Shown here: positions 25,055 to 33,596 of the stretch, piece after piece | How positions within the stretch are numbered: position 1 is the stretch's first letter | Layout of the letters: the number at the start of each line of letters is the position of its first letter | Source: Frankiales bacterium | GTDB taxonomy: Bacteria > Actinomycetota > Actinomycetes > S36-B12 > CAIYMF01 | Length of the DNA: 64,000 bases | NCBI GenBank assembly: GCA_016125335.1 | Contig: WGLY01000008.1 | Span: forward strand, 1 to 64,000 | Reading direction: 5' to 3' | Notes under the pieces: model-generated | Told to the model about the DNA's origin: nothing | Database searches by the model: none | What the model saw: the letters and a program-made list of their open reading frames with translations, nothing else | Made by a program: the position numbers and the translations under genes

Positions 25055-26314
25055 GTGGGCCGTCGCCAGGTGCTCGCGTCGTACTCGCGCGGGCCGCTGC
25101 TCGTGGGGTCCGGGTCCGTCGTGCTCGGGCTGTGCTCCTACGTCTACCTCTCGGTGGCGGCCCGGCACGTGGGCCCGCACGACTTCGGCGAGCTCTCCAC
25201 GCTGTGGGCGGTGCTGTTCGGCTTCGTCGCCGGCCTGTGGCTGCCGTTCGAGCAGGAGCTCACGCGGCTCGTGGCCTCCGGCGACGGCAGCGCGCGGGTG
25301 TCCGACCTGCGCCGGGTGGCGCTGCTCCAGGGCGCCACCTGGGTGCTGGCCGAGCTCGTGGTGGTCGGCGTCCTCTCGGTGGCCTCGGGCTCGCTGTTCG
25401 CCGGCTCGCCGATGCTCGGCGTCGCCCTCGCGGTCTCGGTGGCCACCGTGGCCGTGGCCGGCTTCCAGCGCGGCACGCTGCTCGGTGCCCGTCGCTTCGG
25501 CTGGGCCGCGGCGCAGCAGGCCGGCGACGGGCTCACGCGCGCGGTGGGCGCCGTGGTGTGCGCGGCGCTCGGCGCGTCGGTGGGCACCTTCGGGCTGGTG
25601 CTCGCGCTGGCGCCGCTGGGCGGCGTGCTCGTGGCCGCGTTGGGGACGCCTGTGCTCGACCGCGTCGCGGCGCCGTCGCGGGCCCTGCGCGACCTCGCCC
25701 GCGACGTCGCCGCCCTGGTGGCCGGCTCCTCGCTCGCCATCGTGATGCTCAACGTCGGCCCGCTCGTCGTGCGGCTGGGGTCCGGGGCGGCCGAGACGGG
25801 CCGCTTCATGGCCGTGTTCGTGGTGGCGCGCCTGCCGCTGTTCTTCGCCGGCCCGGTCGTGGCCGGCCTGCTCCCGTCGCTCGTCGACGCCCATGCCCGC
25901 GGCGACCGGCCCGCGTTCGTGCGCACGGTGCGGGCGGTGGTGGGCGTCGTCGCCGTGGGCGCGCTGGCGGGCTGCCTCGCGCTCGGGCTCCTCGGGCCGT
26001 GGGTGGCCCGGGTGTTCTTCGGCTCGGCGTACGACGGCGACCTGGCAGTGAGCGTGCTGGTCGCGGTGTCCTCCGCGCTGTTCGTGGTGGCCATGGTGAT
26101 GCAGGGCGCGCTGGTCGCGGCGCAGGACCAGCGGGCCGTCGCCTGGTCGTGGCTCGTCGCCACCGTCGCCTTCGGGCTCGGCCTGCTGCTGCCCCTGCCG
26201 GTGGGGATGCGGGTCGCGACGGCCTACGTGGTCGCGGGCGTCGTCGCGGTCGCGGTGATGGCGGCGCTGCTGCGCCGCGACGCGGGGCGCCCGCTCGCGC
26301 CGGTGCGGGCGTGA
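25055..26314 (+). CDS. polysaccharide flippase-like membrane protein (MOP superfamily)
   Basis: This 419-residue membrane protein has about twelve to fourteen hydrophobic helices and almost no soluble domain. The layout and N-terminus (ASYSRGPLLVGSGSVVLGL, then AARHVGPHDFGELSTLW) resemble Wzx/oligosaccharide flippases. It would move a lipid-linked sugar repeat across the membrane. GTG 25055 has the ribosome site GAGGGGGAGG. A TACGAT -10 at 25017-25022 likely drives the operon flippase - GT2 - DUF2304 - GT2, in which each junction overlaps or nearly so. Confidence 0.8.
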   Translation: MGRRQVLASYSRGPLLVGSGSVVLGLCSYVYLSVAARHVGPHDFGELSTLWAVLFGFVAGLWLPFEQELTRLVASGDGSARVSDLRRVALLQGATWVLAELVVVGVLSVASGSLFAGSPMLGVALAVSVATVAVAGFQRGTLLGARRFGWAAAQQAGDGLTRAVGAVVCAALGASVGTFGLVLALAPLGGVLVAALGTPVLDRVAAPSRALRDLARDVAALVAGSSLAIVMLNVGPLVVRLGSGAAETGRFMAVFVVARLPLFFAGPVVAGLLPSLVDAHARGDRPAFVRTVRAVVGVVAVGALAGCLALGLLGPWVARVFFGSAYDGDLAVSVLVAVSSALFVVAMVMQGALVAAQDQRAVAWSWLVATVAFGLGLLLPLPVGMRVATAYVVAGVVAVAVMAALLRRDAGRPLAPVRA

Positions 26315-26379
26315 GCAGCGCCGCCGCCGGGCGCCCGGCCGGCTCGGGGCCCGTCGCCGCCCACCTAGACTCCGGACCT

Positions 26380-27114
26380 GTGAGCCAGGGTCGGTCGGGT
26401 CGGGCGCTCGTCGTCGTCCCCGCCTGGAACGAGGCCGAGGCGCTGCCCGGGGTGCTGGCCGAGCTGCACGAGAAGCTGCCCGGGATCGACGTCCTCGTCG
26501 TCGACGACGGCTCCACCGACGGCACCGCCGACCTCGTGCGCGCCACCGGGACCGCACGCGTGATCTCGCTGCCGTTCAACGTCGGGGTGGGCGGTGCGAT
26601 GCGCGCGGGCTTCCTCTTCGCCGAGCGGCACGGCTACGGCCCGGTCGTGCAGTGCGACGCCGACGGCCAGCACGACCCCGCCGACGTCCCGCGCCTCCTG
26701 GCCGAGCTCGACGCGGGCCTCGACGTCGTGATCGGGGCGCGGTTCGCGGGAGTGGGCGAGTACCACGTGAGCGCGTTCCGCCGGTTCGCCATGCGGTTCC
26801 TGGCCGTCTCGCTCTCGCGTCTCACCCGCGCCCGGCTCACCGACGTCACCTCGGGCTTCCGCGCGAGCAGCCCCCGCGCGGTGCGCGTGTTCGCGCGCGA
26901 GTACCCGCCGGAGTACCTCGGCGACACCATCGAGTCGCTCGTGGTGGCCGAGCGAGCGGGACTGCGGGTCGGCCAGCTGCCCGTGCAGCTGCGCGAGCGC
27001 CGGGCCGGGCGGCCCTCGCAGGGCGTCGTCCGCTCGGTGGCCTACCTGGCGCGCGCGGTGCTGGTGCTGGGCCTCGCGGTGCTGCACACCTCGACCGGGG
27101 CGGACGAGGCATGA
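26380..27114 (+). CDS. family 2 glycosyltransferase (dolichyl-phosphate mannosyltransferase-like)
   Basis: This 244-residue cytosolic GT-A enzyme reads VVVPAWNEAEALPGVLAEL, then VVDDGSTDGT (nucleotide and metal), QCDADGQHDPADV (DxD) and LTDVTSGFRASSP. It resembles DPM1-like or undecaprenyl-phosphate sugar transferases that load a lipid carrier. Start choice: GTG 26380 has TAGACT at 26366-26371, 8 nt upstream, a leaderless pattern. A coupled GTG at 26311, overlapping the flippase stop, would add 23 residues. The gene overlaps the DUF2304 gene by 4 nt. Confidence 0.85.
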   Translation: MSQGRSGRALVVVPAWNEAEALPGVLAELHEKLPGIDVLVVDDGSTDGTADLVRATGTARVISLPFNVGVGGAMRAGFLFAERHGYGPVVQCDADGQHDPADVPRLLAELDAGLDVVIGARFAGVGEYHVSAFRRFAMRFLAVSLSRLTRARLTDVTSGFRASSPRAVRVFAREYPPEYLGDTIESLVVAERAGLRVGQLPVQLRERRAGRPSQGVVRSVAYLARAVLVLGLAVLHTSTGADEA

Positions 27115-27563
27115 GCACGAGCCTGGTCGGCGTCGTCGCGAGCCTCGCGGTGCTCGCGCTGACGATCGAGCTGCTGCGCCGGCGTGCCCTGCGCGAGAAG
27201 TACGCCGTGCTCTGGCTCGTGGTGAGCCTGCTCGGGGTCCTGTTCACCGTGTTCCCGGGGCTGCTCACCTCGGTCGCCCGGCGGCTGGGGTTCGCGCTGC
27301 CGGCCAACCTGGTGTTCGCCATGGCCGCCCTCGTGCTGCTCGTGGTGGGCATGCAGCTCAGCCTCGAGGTGGGCCGGCAGGAGGACCGCAGCCAGCGCCT
27401 CGCGGAGGAGCTCGCGCTGCTGCGCCAGCAGCTCGAGGAGCTGCGCGCGGGCTCGGCGGCCCCGGGCGACGTCGCACCCGACGAGGGACTGCTGGACGCC
27501 GGGCCCGAGGAGCCGCGCGACGCGCGACCGGACGAGGACACGGTGGGCGGCACCGGTGGCTGA
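27111..27563 (+). CDS. DUF2304 membrane protein
   Basis: This 150-residue protein has three membrane helices in the first 85 residues. The conserved LLRRRALREKYAVLWLVVSL lies between the first two. A coiled-coil segment follows (RLAEELALLRQQLEELR) with an acidic tail. DUF2304 proteins habitually sit next to a DPM1-like glycosyltransferase, as here, and may anchor or assist it at the membrane. Its ATG overlaps the upstream stop by 4 nt. Confidence 0.82.
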   Translation: MSTSLVGVVASLAVLALTIELLRRRALREKYAVLWLVVSLLGVLFTVFPGLLTSVARRLGFALPANLVFAMAALVLLVVGMQLSLEVGRQEDRSQRLAEELALLRQQLEELRAGSAAPGDVAPDEGLLDAGPEEPRDARPDEDTVGGTGG

Positions 27564-28452
27564 GGCCGCGCCGGTCGTGCACCTCACGGTCCCGGCGTAC
27601 GGCGACGACGCCTACCTGCGGGAGGCCGTGGCCTCGGTGCTCGCGCAGGACAGCGACGCGTGGCTGCTCACGGTGCTCGACGACGGCCCCGCCGACGACG
27701 CGCTGGCGGCATGGTTCGCCTCGCTGGGCGACCCGCGCGTGGAGTACCGGCACAACCCGGTGCGGCTGGGCATCAACCGCAACTTCCAGCAGTGCCTCGA
27801 GGTGGCCCGGGCGCCGTGGGTGACGCTCGTGGGTGCCGACGACCGGCTGCTGCCGGGCTACGTCTCGGCGGTGGCGCAGATGGCCCGGCGACGTCCGGAC
27901 CTGGCCTGGATCCAGCCGTCGGTGCGCGTCGTCGACGACGCCGGGCGGCCGGTCTCGACGCGGGCCGACGCGGTGAAGGCGCGGCTCATGCCTCCGGCGA
28001 GCGCGGAGGGGTTCACCGTGCTGGGCGGGGAGGACCTCACCCGCTCGCTGCTGGTGGGCAACTGGATGTACTTCCCGGCCGTCGCCTTCAACCGCGAGGC
28101 GGTGCTGCCGCACGGCTTCCGCGAGGGCCGCGACATCGTGCTGGACGTCGACCTCTACCTGCGCCTGCTCGTCGAGGGTGCGCAGGCGGCCTACCTCGAC
28201 GACGTGCAGTTCGAGTACCGGCGGCACGGCGCCAGCCTGTCCTCGACGCAGGCGCTCACCGGCGCCCGCTTCGCCGAGGAGCGCGCGTTCTTCCACGAGG
28301 CCGCCGCCACCCTCGACCGGATCGGCTGGCACCGGGCGGCCCGCGCCGCGCGCTGGCACGTCACCTCGAGGCTCTACGCCGTGCTCTGCCTGCCCCGGGC
28401 GCGCAGCGCGGACGCCGTCGGCTCCCTGCTGCGCCACGCCGTCGGCCCCTGA
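27556..28452 (+). CDS. family 2 glycosyltransferase
   Basis: This 298-residue GT-A enzyme begins HLTVPAYGDDAYLREAVASV and has TVLDDGPADD (nucleotide), VTLVGADDRLLPGY (metal-binding DD) and DIVLDVDLYLRLLVEGA with the likely catalytic Asp. It would add a sugar to the growing surface polysaccharide. GTG 27556 overlaps the DUF2304 gene by 8 nt, so it is the last member of the flippase operon. It is convergent with rfbA, separated by a strong hairpin. Confidence 0.84.
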   Translation: MAEAAPVVHLTVPAYGDDAYLREAVASVLAQDSDAWLLTVLDDGPADDALAAWFASLGDPRVEYRHNPVRLGINRNFQQCLEVARAPWVTLVGADDRLLPGYVSAVAQMARRRPDLAWIQPSVRVVDDAGRPVSTRADAVKARLMPPASAEGFTVLGGEDLTRSLLVGNWMYFPAVAFNREAVLPHGFREGRDIVLDVDLYLRLLVEGAQAAYLDDVQFEYRRHGASLSSTQALTGARFAEERAFFHEAAATLDRIGWHRAARAARWHVTSRLYAVLCLPRARSADAVGSLLRHAVGP

Positions 28453-28471
28453 CCCCAGCCCCCCGCCCCGT

Positions 28472-28528
28472 CGTTACTGCCGGAACGACCGGAGAACCGG
28501 CCAGGATCCGGTTCTTCGGGCAGTAACG
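28472..28528. terminator. long hairpin between convergent glycosyltransferase and rfbA genes
   Basis: Outer arms CGTTACTGCC (28472-28481) and GGCAGTAACG (28519-28528) pair perfectly. Inner arms GGAGAACCGG (28491-28500) and CCGGTTCTTC (28508-28517) pair at 9 of 10. A one-sided bulge of about 9 nt separates them. Such a structure at a convergent junction is probably a bidirectional terminator. Confidence 0.65.
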
Positions 28529-28541
28529 TGCGGGTCGGAGG

Positions 28542-29411
28542 TCAGCGATCGGTGTCGAGCAGCCCGAGCAGGTAGGTGCCGTAGCCGCTCTTGACGAGGG
28601 GCTCGGCCAGGGCGCGGAGGCCGTCGTCGTCGATCCAGCCCGCGCGCCAGGCGATCTCCTCGATGCACCCGATCTTGAGCCCCTGGCGCTCCTCCACCAC
28701 GCGCACGAACTCGCCCGCCGCCATGAGCGACCCGACGCTGCCGGTGTCGAGCCACGCGGTGCCGCGGTCGAGCACCGTGACGTGCAGCCGTCCCTGCGCG
28801 AGGTAGGCGCGGTTGACGTCGGTGATCTCGAGCTCGCCGCGGGCGCTGGGACGGATGCCCCGCGCGATCTCGACGACGTCGTTGTCGTAGAAGTACAGGC
28901 CCGGCACCACGTAGCTGCTGCGCGGGTGCTCGGGCTTCTCCTCGATCGACAGGGCCCGGCCGGTCTCGTCGAAGTCGATGACGCCGTAGTCGCGCGGGTT
29001 GCTCACGTGGTAGGCGAACACCTGGCCGCCGTCGACGTCGTGGTGCCGGGCGAGCGCGGTGCCCAGGCCCTGGCCGTAGAAGATGTTGTCGCCGAGCACC
29101 AGGGCCGCGGAGTCGCCGTCGAGGAAGTCCGCGCCGATCACGAAGGCCTGAGCCAGGCCCTCGGGGCGCGGCTGCTCGGCGTAGGAGATCGAGACGCCCA
29201 GGCCGCTGCCGTCGCCGAGGAGTCGCTGGAAGGCGCCGGCGTCCTCGGGCGTGGTGATGACGAGGATGTCGCGGATGCCCGCCATCAGCAGGGTGGACAG
29301 CGGGTAGTAGACCATCGGCTTGTCGTAGACGGGGAGCAGCTGCTTGCTCACGCTGCGGGTGAGCGGGTGCAGCCGGGTTCCGGAGCCCCCGGCCAGGACG
29401 ATGCCGCGCAT
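28542..29411 (-). CDS. rfbA: glucose-1-phosphate thymidylyltransferase
   Basis: This 289-residue enzyme performs step 1 of dTDP-rhamnose synthesis (glucose-1-phosphate + dTTP to dTDP-glucose). Signatures are [50 protein letters not shown] and [10 protein letters not shown], then [11 protein letters not shown]-like text (here [11 protein letters not shown]) and GTAWLDTGS. Its length matches RmlA. A TAGAGT box at 29418-29423, 6 nt before ATG, suggests leaderless translation. It is divergent from rfbB. Confidence 0.95.
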   Translation of the reverse strand: MRGIVLAGGSGTRLHPLTRSVSKQLLPVYDKPMVYYPLSTLLMAGIRDILVITTPEDAGAFQRLLGDGSGLGVSISYAEQPRPEGLAQAFVIGADFLDGDSAALVLGDNIFYGQGLGTALARHHDVDGGQVFAYHVSNPRDYGVIDFDETGRALSIEEKPEHPRSSYVVPGLYFYDNDVVEIARGIRPSARGELEITDVNRAYLAQGRLHVTVLDRGTAWLDTGSVGSLMAAGEFVRVVEERQGLKIGCIEEIAWRAGWIDDDGLRALAEPLVKSGYGTYLLGLLDTDR

Positions 29412-29550
29412 GCGCGCACTCTAGTGGCGCGACGCCGAGGCGCCGGACGCGCGGCGCGCGCCGCCCGGCCACCGGTCGGGCGACCGGCCGCACCCCCGCG
29501 GCGCACTACGATCGCAGCGACCCTGCCCGCCAGACGACCCCGGGGAAGGC

Positions 29551-30540
29551 ATGCGGATCCTCGTCACCGGCGGAGCCGGCTTCATCGGCTCCCACTTCGT
29601 CCGCACGCTCCTGGGCGCCGGCTACCCCGGCGTCGACGACCCGCGCGTCACGGTGCTCGACGCCCTCACCTACGCGGGCAACCGGGCCAACCTCGACCCC
29701 GTGGCCGAGGACCCCCGGCTCTCGTTCGTGGAGGGCGACATCCTCGACGCCGCCCTCGTCGACGAGCTGGTGGCGGCGTCGGACGCCGTGGTGCACTTCG
29801 CCGCCGAGTCGCACGTCGACCGGTCGATCACCGGGGCGCGCGACTTCGTGATGACCAACGTCGTGGGCACCCAGACTCTCCTGGACGCCGCACGGCGGCA
29901 CGGGCTCGGCCGCTTCGTGCACGTGTCCACGGACGAGGTCTACGGCTCGATCGAGGCCGGGTCCTGGCCGGAGACGCACGCGCTCGAGCCGAACTCGCCC
30001 TACGCGGCGTCGAAAGCGGCGAGCGACCTCATGGCTCGCGCCTACGCGCGCACCCACCACCTCGACGTCGTCGTCACCCGGTGCTCGAACAACTACGGGC
30101 CCTACCAGTTCCCCGAGAAGGTCATCCCGCTGTTCGTCACGAACCTCATCGACGGCGGCACCGTGCCGCTCTACGGCGACGGCCTCAACGTGCGCGACTG
30201 GCTGCACGTCGACGACCACTGCCGTGGCATCGCGCTCGTGCTCGTCGGCGGCCGGGCCGGCGAGGTCTACAACATCGGCGGCGGCACGGAGCTGACCAAC
30301 CGCGAGCTCACTGCCCTGCTGCTCGAGCGCACGGGCGCGGACTGGAGCCGCGTGGTACCGGTGGAGGACCGGAAGGGGCACGACCGCCGCTACTCCGTGG
30401 ACATCACGAAGATCTCCGAGGAGCTCGGCTACGCCCCGCGCGTGCCGTTCGCCGACGGCCTGACCGCGACCGTGGAGTGGTACCGCACGCACCGGTCGTG
30501 GTGGGAGCCCCTCAAGGCGCGCGCGTCCCTGGCGCGATGA
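29551..30540 (+). CDS. rfbB: dTDP-glucose 4,6-dehydratase
   Basis: This 329-residue NAD-dependent SDR enzyme performs step 2 of dTDP-rhamnose synthesis. It has VTGGAGFIGSHF (NAD), FAAESHVDRSI, VSTDEVYGSIE (the Thr-Asp-Glu catalytic motif), SPYAASKAASDL (Tyr-x3-Lys) and RCSNNYGPYQFPEK. ATG 29551 follows GGGGAAGG. A TACGAT -10 lies at 29507-29512. It overlaps rfbD by 4 nt, so the two are coupled. Confidence 0.95.
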   Translation: MRILVTGGAGFIGSHFVRTLLGAGYPGVDDPRVTVLDALTYAGNRANLDPVAEDPRLSFVEGDILDAALVDELVAASDAVVHFAAESHVDRSITGARDFVMTNVVGTQTLLDAARRHGLGRFVHVSTDEVYGSIEAGSWPETHALEPNSPYAASKAASDLMARAYARTHHLDVVVTRCSNNYGPYQFPEKVIPLFVTNLIDGGTVPLYGDGLNVRDWLHVDDHCRGIALVLVGGRAGEVYNIGGGTELTNRELTALLLERTGADWSRVVPVEDRKGHDRRYSVDITKISEELGYAPRVPFADGLTATVEWYRTHRSWWEPLKARASLAR

Positions 30541-31397
30541 CCGCGCCGCGCGGCGACGGCCGCTGGCTCGTGGTGGGCCACCGCGGGATGCTCGGGGCGG
30601 ACCTCATGGACGCCCTGCGCGGGCGCGACGTCGCCGGGCTGTCCCGCCCGCAGCTCGACCTGCTCGACGTCGCCTCGGTGACCGACGCGGTGCGCGGCGC
30701 CGACGTCGTCGTCAACTGCGCGGCGTGGACCGCGGTCGACGACGCCGAGGACCACGAGGAGGAGGCCTTCGCCGTCAACGCGCTCGGGCCCGCGCACCTC
30801 GCCCGCGCCGCCCGCGACGCGGGTGCCTGGCTGGTGCAGGTGTCCACCGACTACGTGTTCGCCGGCGACTCTGACACGCCCTACGCCGAGGACGCGCCGA
30901 CCGACCCGCGCACGGCGTACGGCCGCACCAAGGCCGCGGGGGAGGAGGCGGTGCACGCCGAGCTGGCGGACCGGTCCTACGTCGTGCGCACCGCGTGGCT
31001 CTACGGCCGGCACGGCCGCCACTTCGTCTCCACCATCGCCGGGCTCGCACGCGAGCGCGACCACCTCGACGTCGTCGACGACCAGGTCGGCCAGCCCACG
31101 TGGACCGCCGACGTCGCCGCGCGCATCGTGGACATGGTCGACGCCGGCGTCCCCGCCGGGCGCTACCACGCGACCTCGTCCGGCGAGACGACGTGGTTCG
31201 GCCTGGCGCGCGAGGTGGTGCGCCGCATGGGCCTCGACCCGGCGATGGTGCGTCCGACCACGAGCGCCGCGATGGCGCGCCGGGCGCCGCGGCCGGCCTA
31301 CTCCGTGCTCGGGCACGACGCGTGGGCGCGGGTCGGGATGCCTGCGCTGCGTCACTGGGAGGATGCGCTCGGTGCATCATGGCCGCCATTCGGGTGA
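30537..31397 (+). CDS. rfbD: dTDP-4-dehydrorhamnose reductase
   Basis: This 286-residue NADPH-dependent enzyme performs the last step of dTDP-L-rhamnose synthesis. It has WLVVGHRGMLGADL (cofactor), VVNCAAWTAVDDAED, VQVSTDYVFAGD, TAYGRTKAAGE (Tyr-x3-Lys) and VRTAWLYGRHG. ATG 30537 overlaps the rfbB stop (ATGA). The cofactor loop is VGHRGMLG, with His where many relatives have Asn or Ala. It is downstream partner of rfbB in a two-gene operon. Confidence 0.93.
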   Translation: MTAPRGDGRWLVVGHRGMLGADLMDALRGRDVAGLSRPQLDLLDVASVTDAVRGADVVVNCAAWTAVDDAEDHEEEAFAVNALGPAHLARAARDAGAWLVQVSTDYVFAGDSDTPYAEDAPTDPRTAYGRTKAAGEEAVHAELADRSYVVRTAWLYGRHGRHFVSTIAGLARERDHLDVVDDQVGQPTWTADVAARIVDMVDAGVPAGRYHATSSGETTWFGLAREVVRRMGLDPAMVRPTTSAAMARRAPRPAYSVLGHDAWARVGMPALRHWEDALGASWPPFG

Positions 31398-31685
31398 CAT
31401 CCGAGCCGATGGCGAAGTCCCTTGGGCCCCAAGCGGTTCCCCAGTTTGAGGTATGTGCTCCCGAGGCGGGGGATGGCGCGCCGTTCACCCGCTAGGGTGA
31501 GCGCGCCGCGGCCCCGGTCGCGGTGCCGTCCGGTGCGCCGGACGGGGATCGAGGAGGCGTCGACCCGCGACCGCACCTGCGGTCACCCGCCCCGAGGGGC
31601 GAGGTCGCGGCGAGCCAGTGGTGAGCCCGGCCTTGATCGTGAGCAGAGCGCCCGGAGCTGACGCCACGACCAGGACGGACCCGCG

Positions 31686-32999
31686 ATGACCGCGAACGAC
31701 CCCGACCGGCCCTCGAGGCCACGCCCGTCGACGGGTCGCGACACCGGGCGTCGCGAGCGCGTCCCCGGCAGCCACGCGCGGGTGCCGGGAAGCCACGTCC
31801 GCGTGCCCGGCAGCAGGCTCCGCGTCCCCGGCGAGCACCTGCGCGAGCCCGCGGCGCACGCCGCACCCCTGCCTCCCGCGCCGCCGGTCACGCCCGCGCG
31901 CAGGCGCAGCGCGATCCTCGCCTCGGCCCTCGCCACAACCGCGGCCGCCCTGGTGGCCGCGCCCCTCGTCGTCGCCGACGCCTCGGTGTCCGTCGACGTC
32001 TCGCCGCAGGAGGTGCTCGCCGCGACCGACGCGCACCTGCTCACCTCCGGCTGGCCCCAGTGCTCGGACGGCTTCACCCTCGACATGGACGGCATCAGCT
32101 CGGTCACCTACACGCTCGAGCAGCCGTCCGGCCGGCTCGTGCTGCGGGCCGGGTCGTGGGACTTCGTGTGGACCCAGCCGGCCGCCGGGCCGCACGGCGT
32201 CCCGAAGGCGCCCGACGGCGAGGTGCACGGCATCACCCACGTCGTGGTGTGCGGGCCGAGCTCGCGGAGCGGGTCCGCGTCGGGCTCGGCGGGCTCCGGC
32301 TCCGCCTCGGGCTCGGGGGCGAGCGGGTCGGGGTCGGCGTCCGGGTCGGCATCGGGCTCGGCGTCGGGGTCGGCCTCCGGCTCCTGGGGATCGGGCTCGG
32401 CGTCTGCGTCGAGCAGCGGCTCGACGGCGTCGGGCACCGCCACCACGGCCGGGCCCTCGGGCAGCTCGAGCGGGTCCACCTGGTGCCCGCCGACCTCCGG
32501 CTCGCCCACCGGCACCGCCACCAGCCCCGGGCCGTCCTGGACCTCGACCACGAGCAGCCCGGGCACGACGCCGCCGGCCACCACCACGCCCCCGGCCACC
32601 ACGCCGCCTGCGACGACGCACCCGGCCACGACTCCGCCGGCCACCACGCCTCCCGCGACCACTCCGCCGGCCACCACTCCGCCGGCCACGACGCACCCGG
32701 CCACGACGCCTCCCGCGACGACCCCGCCCGCGACGACCCCGCCCGCGACCACGCCTCCCGCGACCACGCCTCCCGCGACCACACCGCCGGCCACCACGCC
32801 TCCGGTGACGACGGCGCCCGCGACCACACCGCCCGCGACCACGCCGCCCGCGACCACCCCGCCGGCCACGACGCCGGGCACCCCGGGGCTCCCGCACACC
32901 GGCGGTGACGTCACGGTTCCGCTGCTGGCGGGCCTGAGCCTGTTCGCGGCCGGGTTCGTGGTGCTGCGCGCCACGCGGCGTCGCGGCGGCCACCTCTAG
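31686..32999 (+). CDS. LPxTG cell-wall-anchored Pro/Thr-rich surface protein
   Basis: This 437-residue protein is organised in five parts. Residues 1-70 are a basic tail with four copies of a seven-residue unit (RVPGSHA-like). A hydrophobic export segment follows (about 72-98, SAILASALATTAAALVAAPL). Then comes a small folded part with two Cys (SGWPQCSDGF and HVVVCGPSS) and Trp-rich strands. A Ser/Gly stretch and about 25 TTPPA-type units form a stalk. The end is LPHTG (402-406) plus a membrane helix and RRR. Sortase would cut at LPHTG and join it to peptidoglycan. The long tail before the export segment is unusual. The upstream 288 bp hold no gene; a TAGGGT box at 31493-31498 may be its -10. 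Confidence 0.82.
   Translation: MTANDPDRPSRPRPSTGRDTGRRERVPGSHARVPGSHVRVPGSRLRVPGEHLREPAAHAAPLPPAPPVTPARRRSAILASALATTAAALVAAPLVVADASVSVDVSPQEVLAATDAHLLTSGWPQCSDGFTLDMDGISSVTYTLEQPSGRLVLRAGSWDFVWTQPAAGPHGVPKAPDGEVHGITHVVVCGPSSRSGSASGSAGSGSASGSGASGSGSASGSASGSASGSASGSWGSGSASASSSGSTASGTATTAGPSGSSSGSTWCPPTSGSPTGTATSPGPSWTSTTSSPGTTPPATTTPPATTPPATTHPATTPPATTPPATTPPATTPPATTHPATTPPATTPPATTPPATTPPATTPPATTPPATTPPVTTAPATTPPATTPPATTPPATTPGTPGLPHTGGDVTVPLLAGLSLFAAGFVVLRATRRRGGHL
32566..32876 (+). repeat. tandem 15-bp coding repeats (TTPPA units)
   Basis: About 20 imperfect 15-bp units encode A/T-T-T-P-P repeats, with occasional His, Val or Ala replacements. They form the rigid stalk of the LPxTG protein. 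Codons vary between units (ccg/cct/ccc, acg/acc/act). Copy number is expected to vary between strains. Confidence 0.85.
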
Positions 33000-33055
33000 C
33001 CCGCAGCCGACTCGCGGTCGGGGGCTGGGCTGCGCGGACCGGTGCCCGCGCCGGG

Positions 33056-33532
33056 TCAGCCGGCGTCGCGCTCGCAGTCGACGTCGGCGCGCAGGTGGTC
33101 GGCGACGACGGACAGCGCCTCGCCGAGCGCGGCGAACTGCTCGTCGGTGAGCAGGTCGACGAGGTGCTCGCGCACGCCCTCGACGTGCACGGGGGCGGCG
33201 TCGACGAGCGTGGTCCAGCCCAGCTCGGTGAGCACGGCGTTGGCCCCGCGCTTGTCGCTCTCGCAGGGTTCGCGCGCGACGAGGCCGACCTTCTCGAGCC
33301 GGTCGATCTGGTGCGAGAGGCGGCTGCGGCTGGCGAGGGTGAACTCGGCGAGCTGGCTCATGCGCAGGCGCCGTCCGGGGGCCTCGGACAGCCGCACGAG
33401 GATCTCGTAGTCGGCCATCGACAGCCCGCGCGCCGCCTGCATCTCGCGGTTGAGCCGGTCGCCGAGCAGCGTCGTCGCGGCGATGTAGGCGCGCCAGTGC
33501 GCCTGCTGCTCCGCGGACAGCCACCTGGTCAT
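33056..33532 (-). CDS. MarR-family transcriptional regulator
   Basis: This 158-residue winged-helix dimer has LSMADYEILVRLSEAPGRRL, then MSQLAEFTLASRSRLSHQID as recognition region and KVGLVAREPCESDKRG-like wing text (LVAREPCESDKRGANA). C-terminal helices form the dimer. It contains one Cys in the wing, a possible redox sensor, but this is only a thought. A TACGCT box at 33539-33544, 6 nt before ATG, suggests leaderless translation. No obvious target gene is adjacent on the divergent side, where the LPxTG gene ends. Confidence 0.88.
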   Translation of the reverse strand: MTRWLSAEQQAHWRAYIAATTLLGDRLNREMQAARGLSMADYEILVRLSEAPGRRLRMSQLAEFTLASRSRLSHQIDRLEKVGLVAREPCESDKRGANAVLTELGWTTLVDAAPVHVEGVREHLVDLLTDEQFAALGEALSVVADHLRADVDCERDAG

Positions 33533-33596
33533 GCGACCAGCGTAGCCAGGAGAGGCAGATGATTGAAAGCCGGACGATTGCGCTCTGCGCGAGCGC

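Noticed and set aside
32566-32876. CRISPR-like or minisatellite array
   Set aside because: The units are contiguous 15-bp codon repeats without unique spacers, in frame with a surface protein.
32108-32974. Gly/Val repeat protein on the minus strand (VVAGG units)
   Set aside because: It is the antisense of the TTPPA stalk repeats of the LPxTG gene. No ribosome site or export signal.
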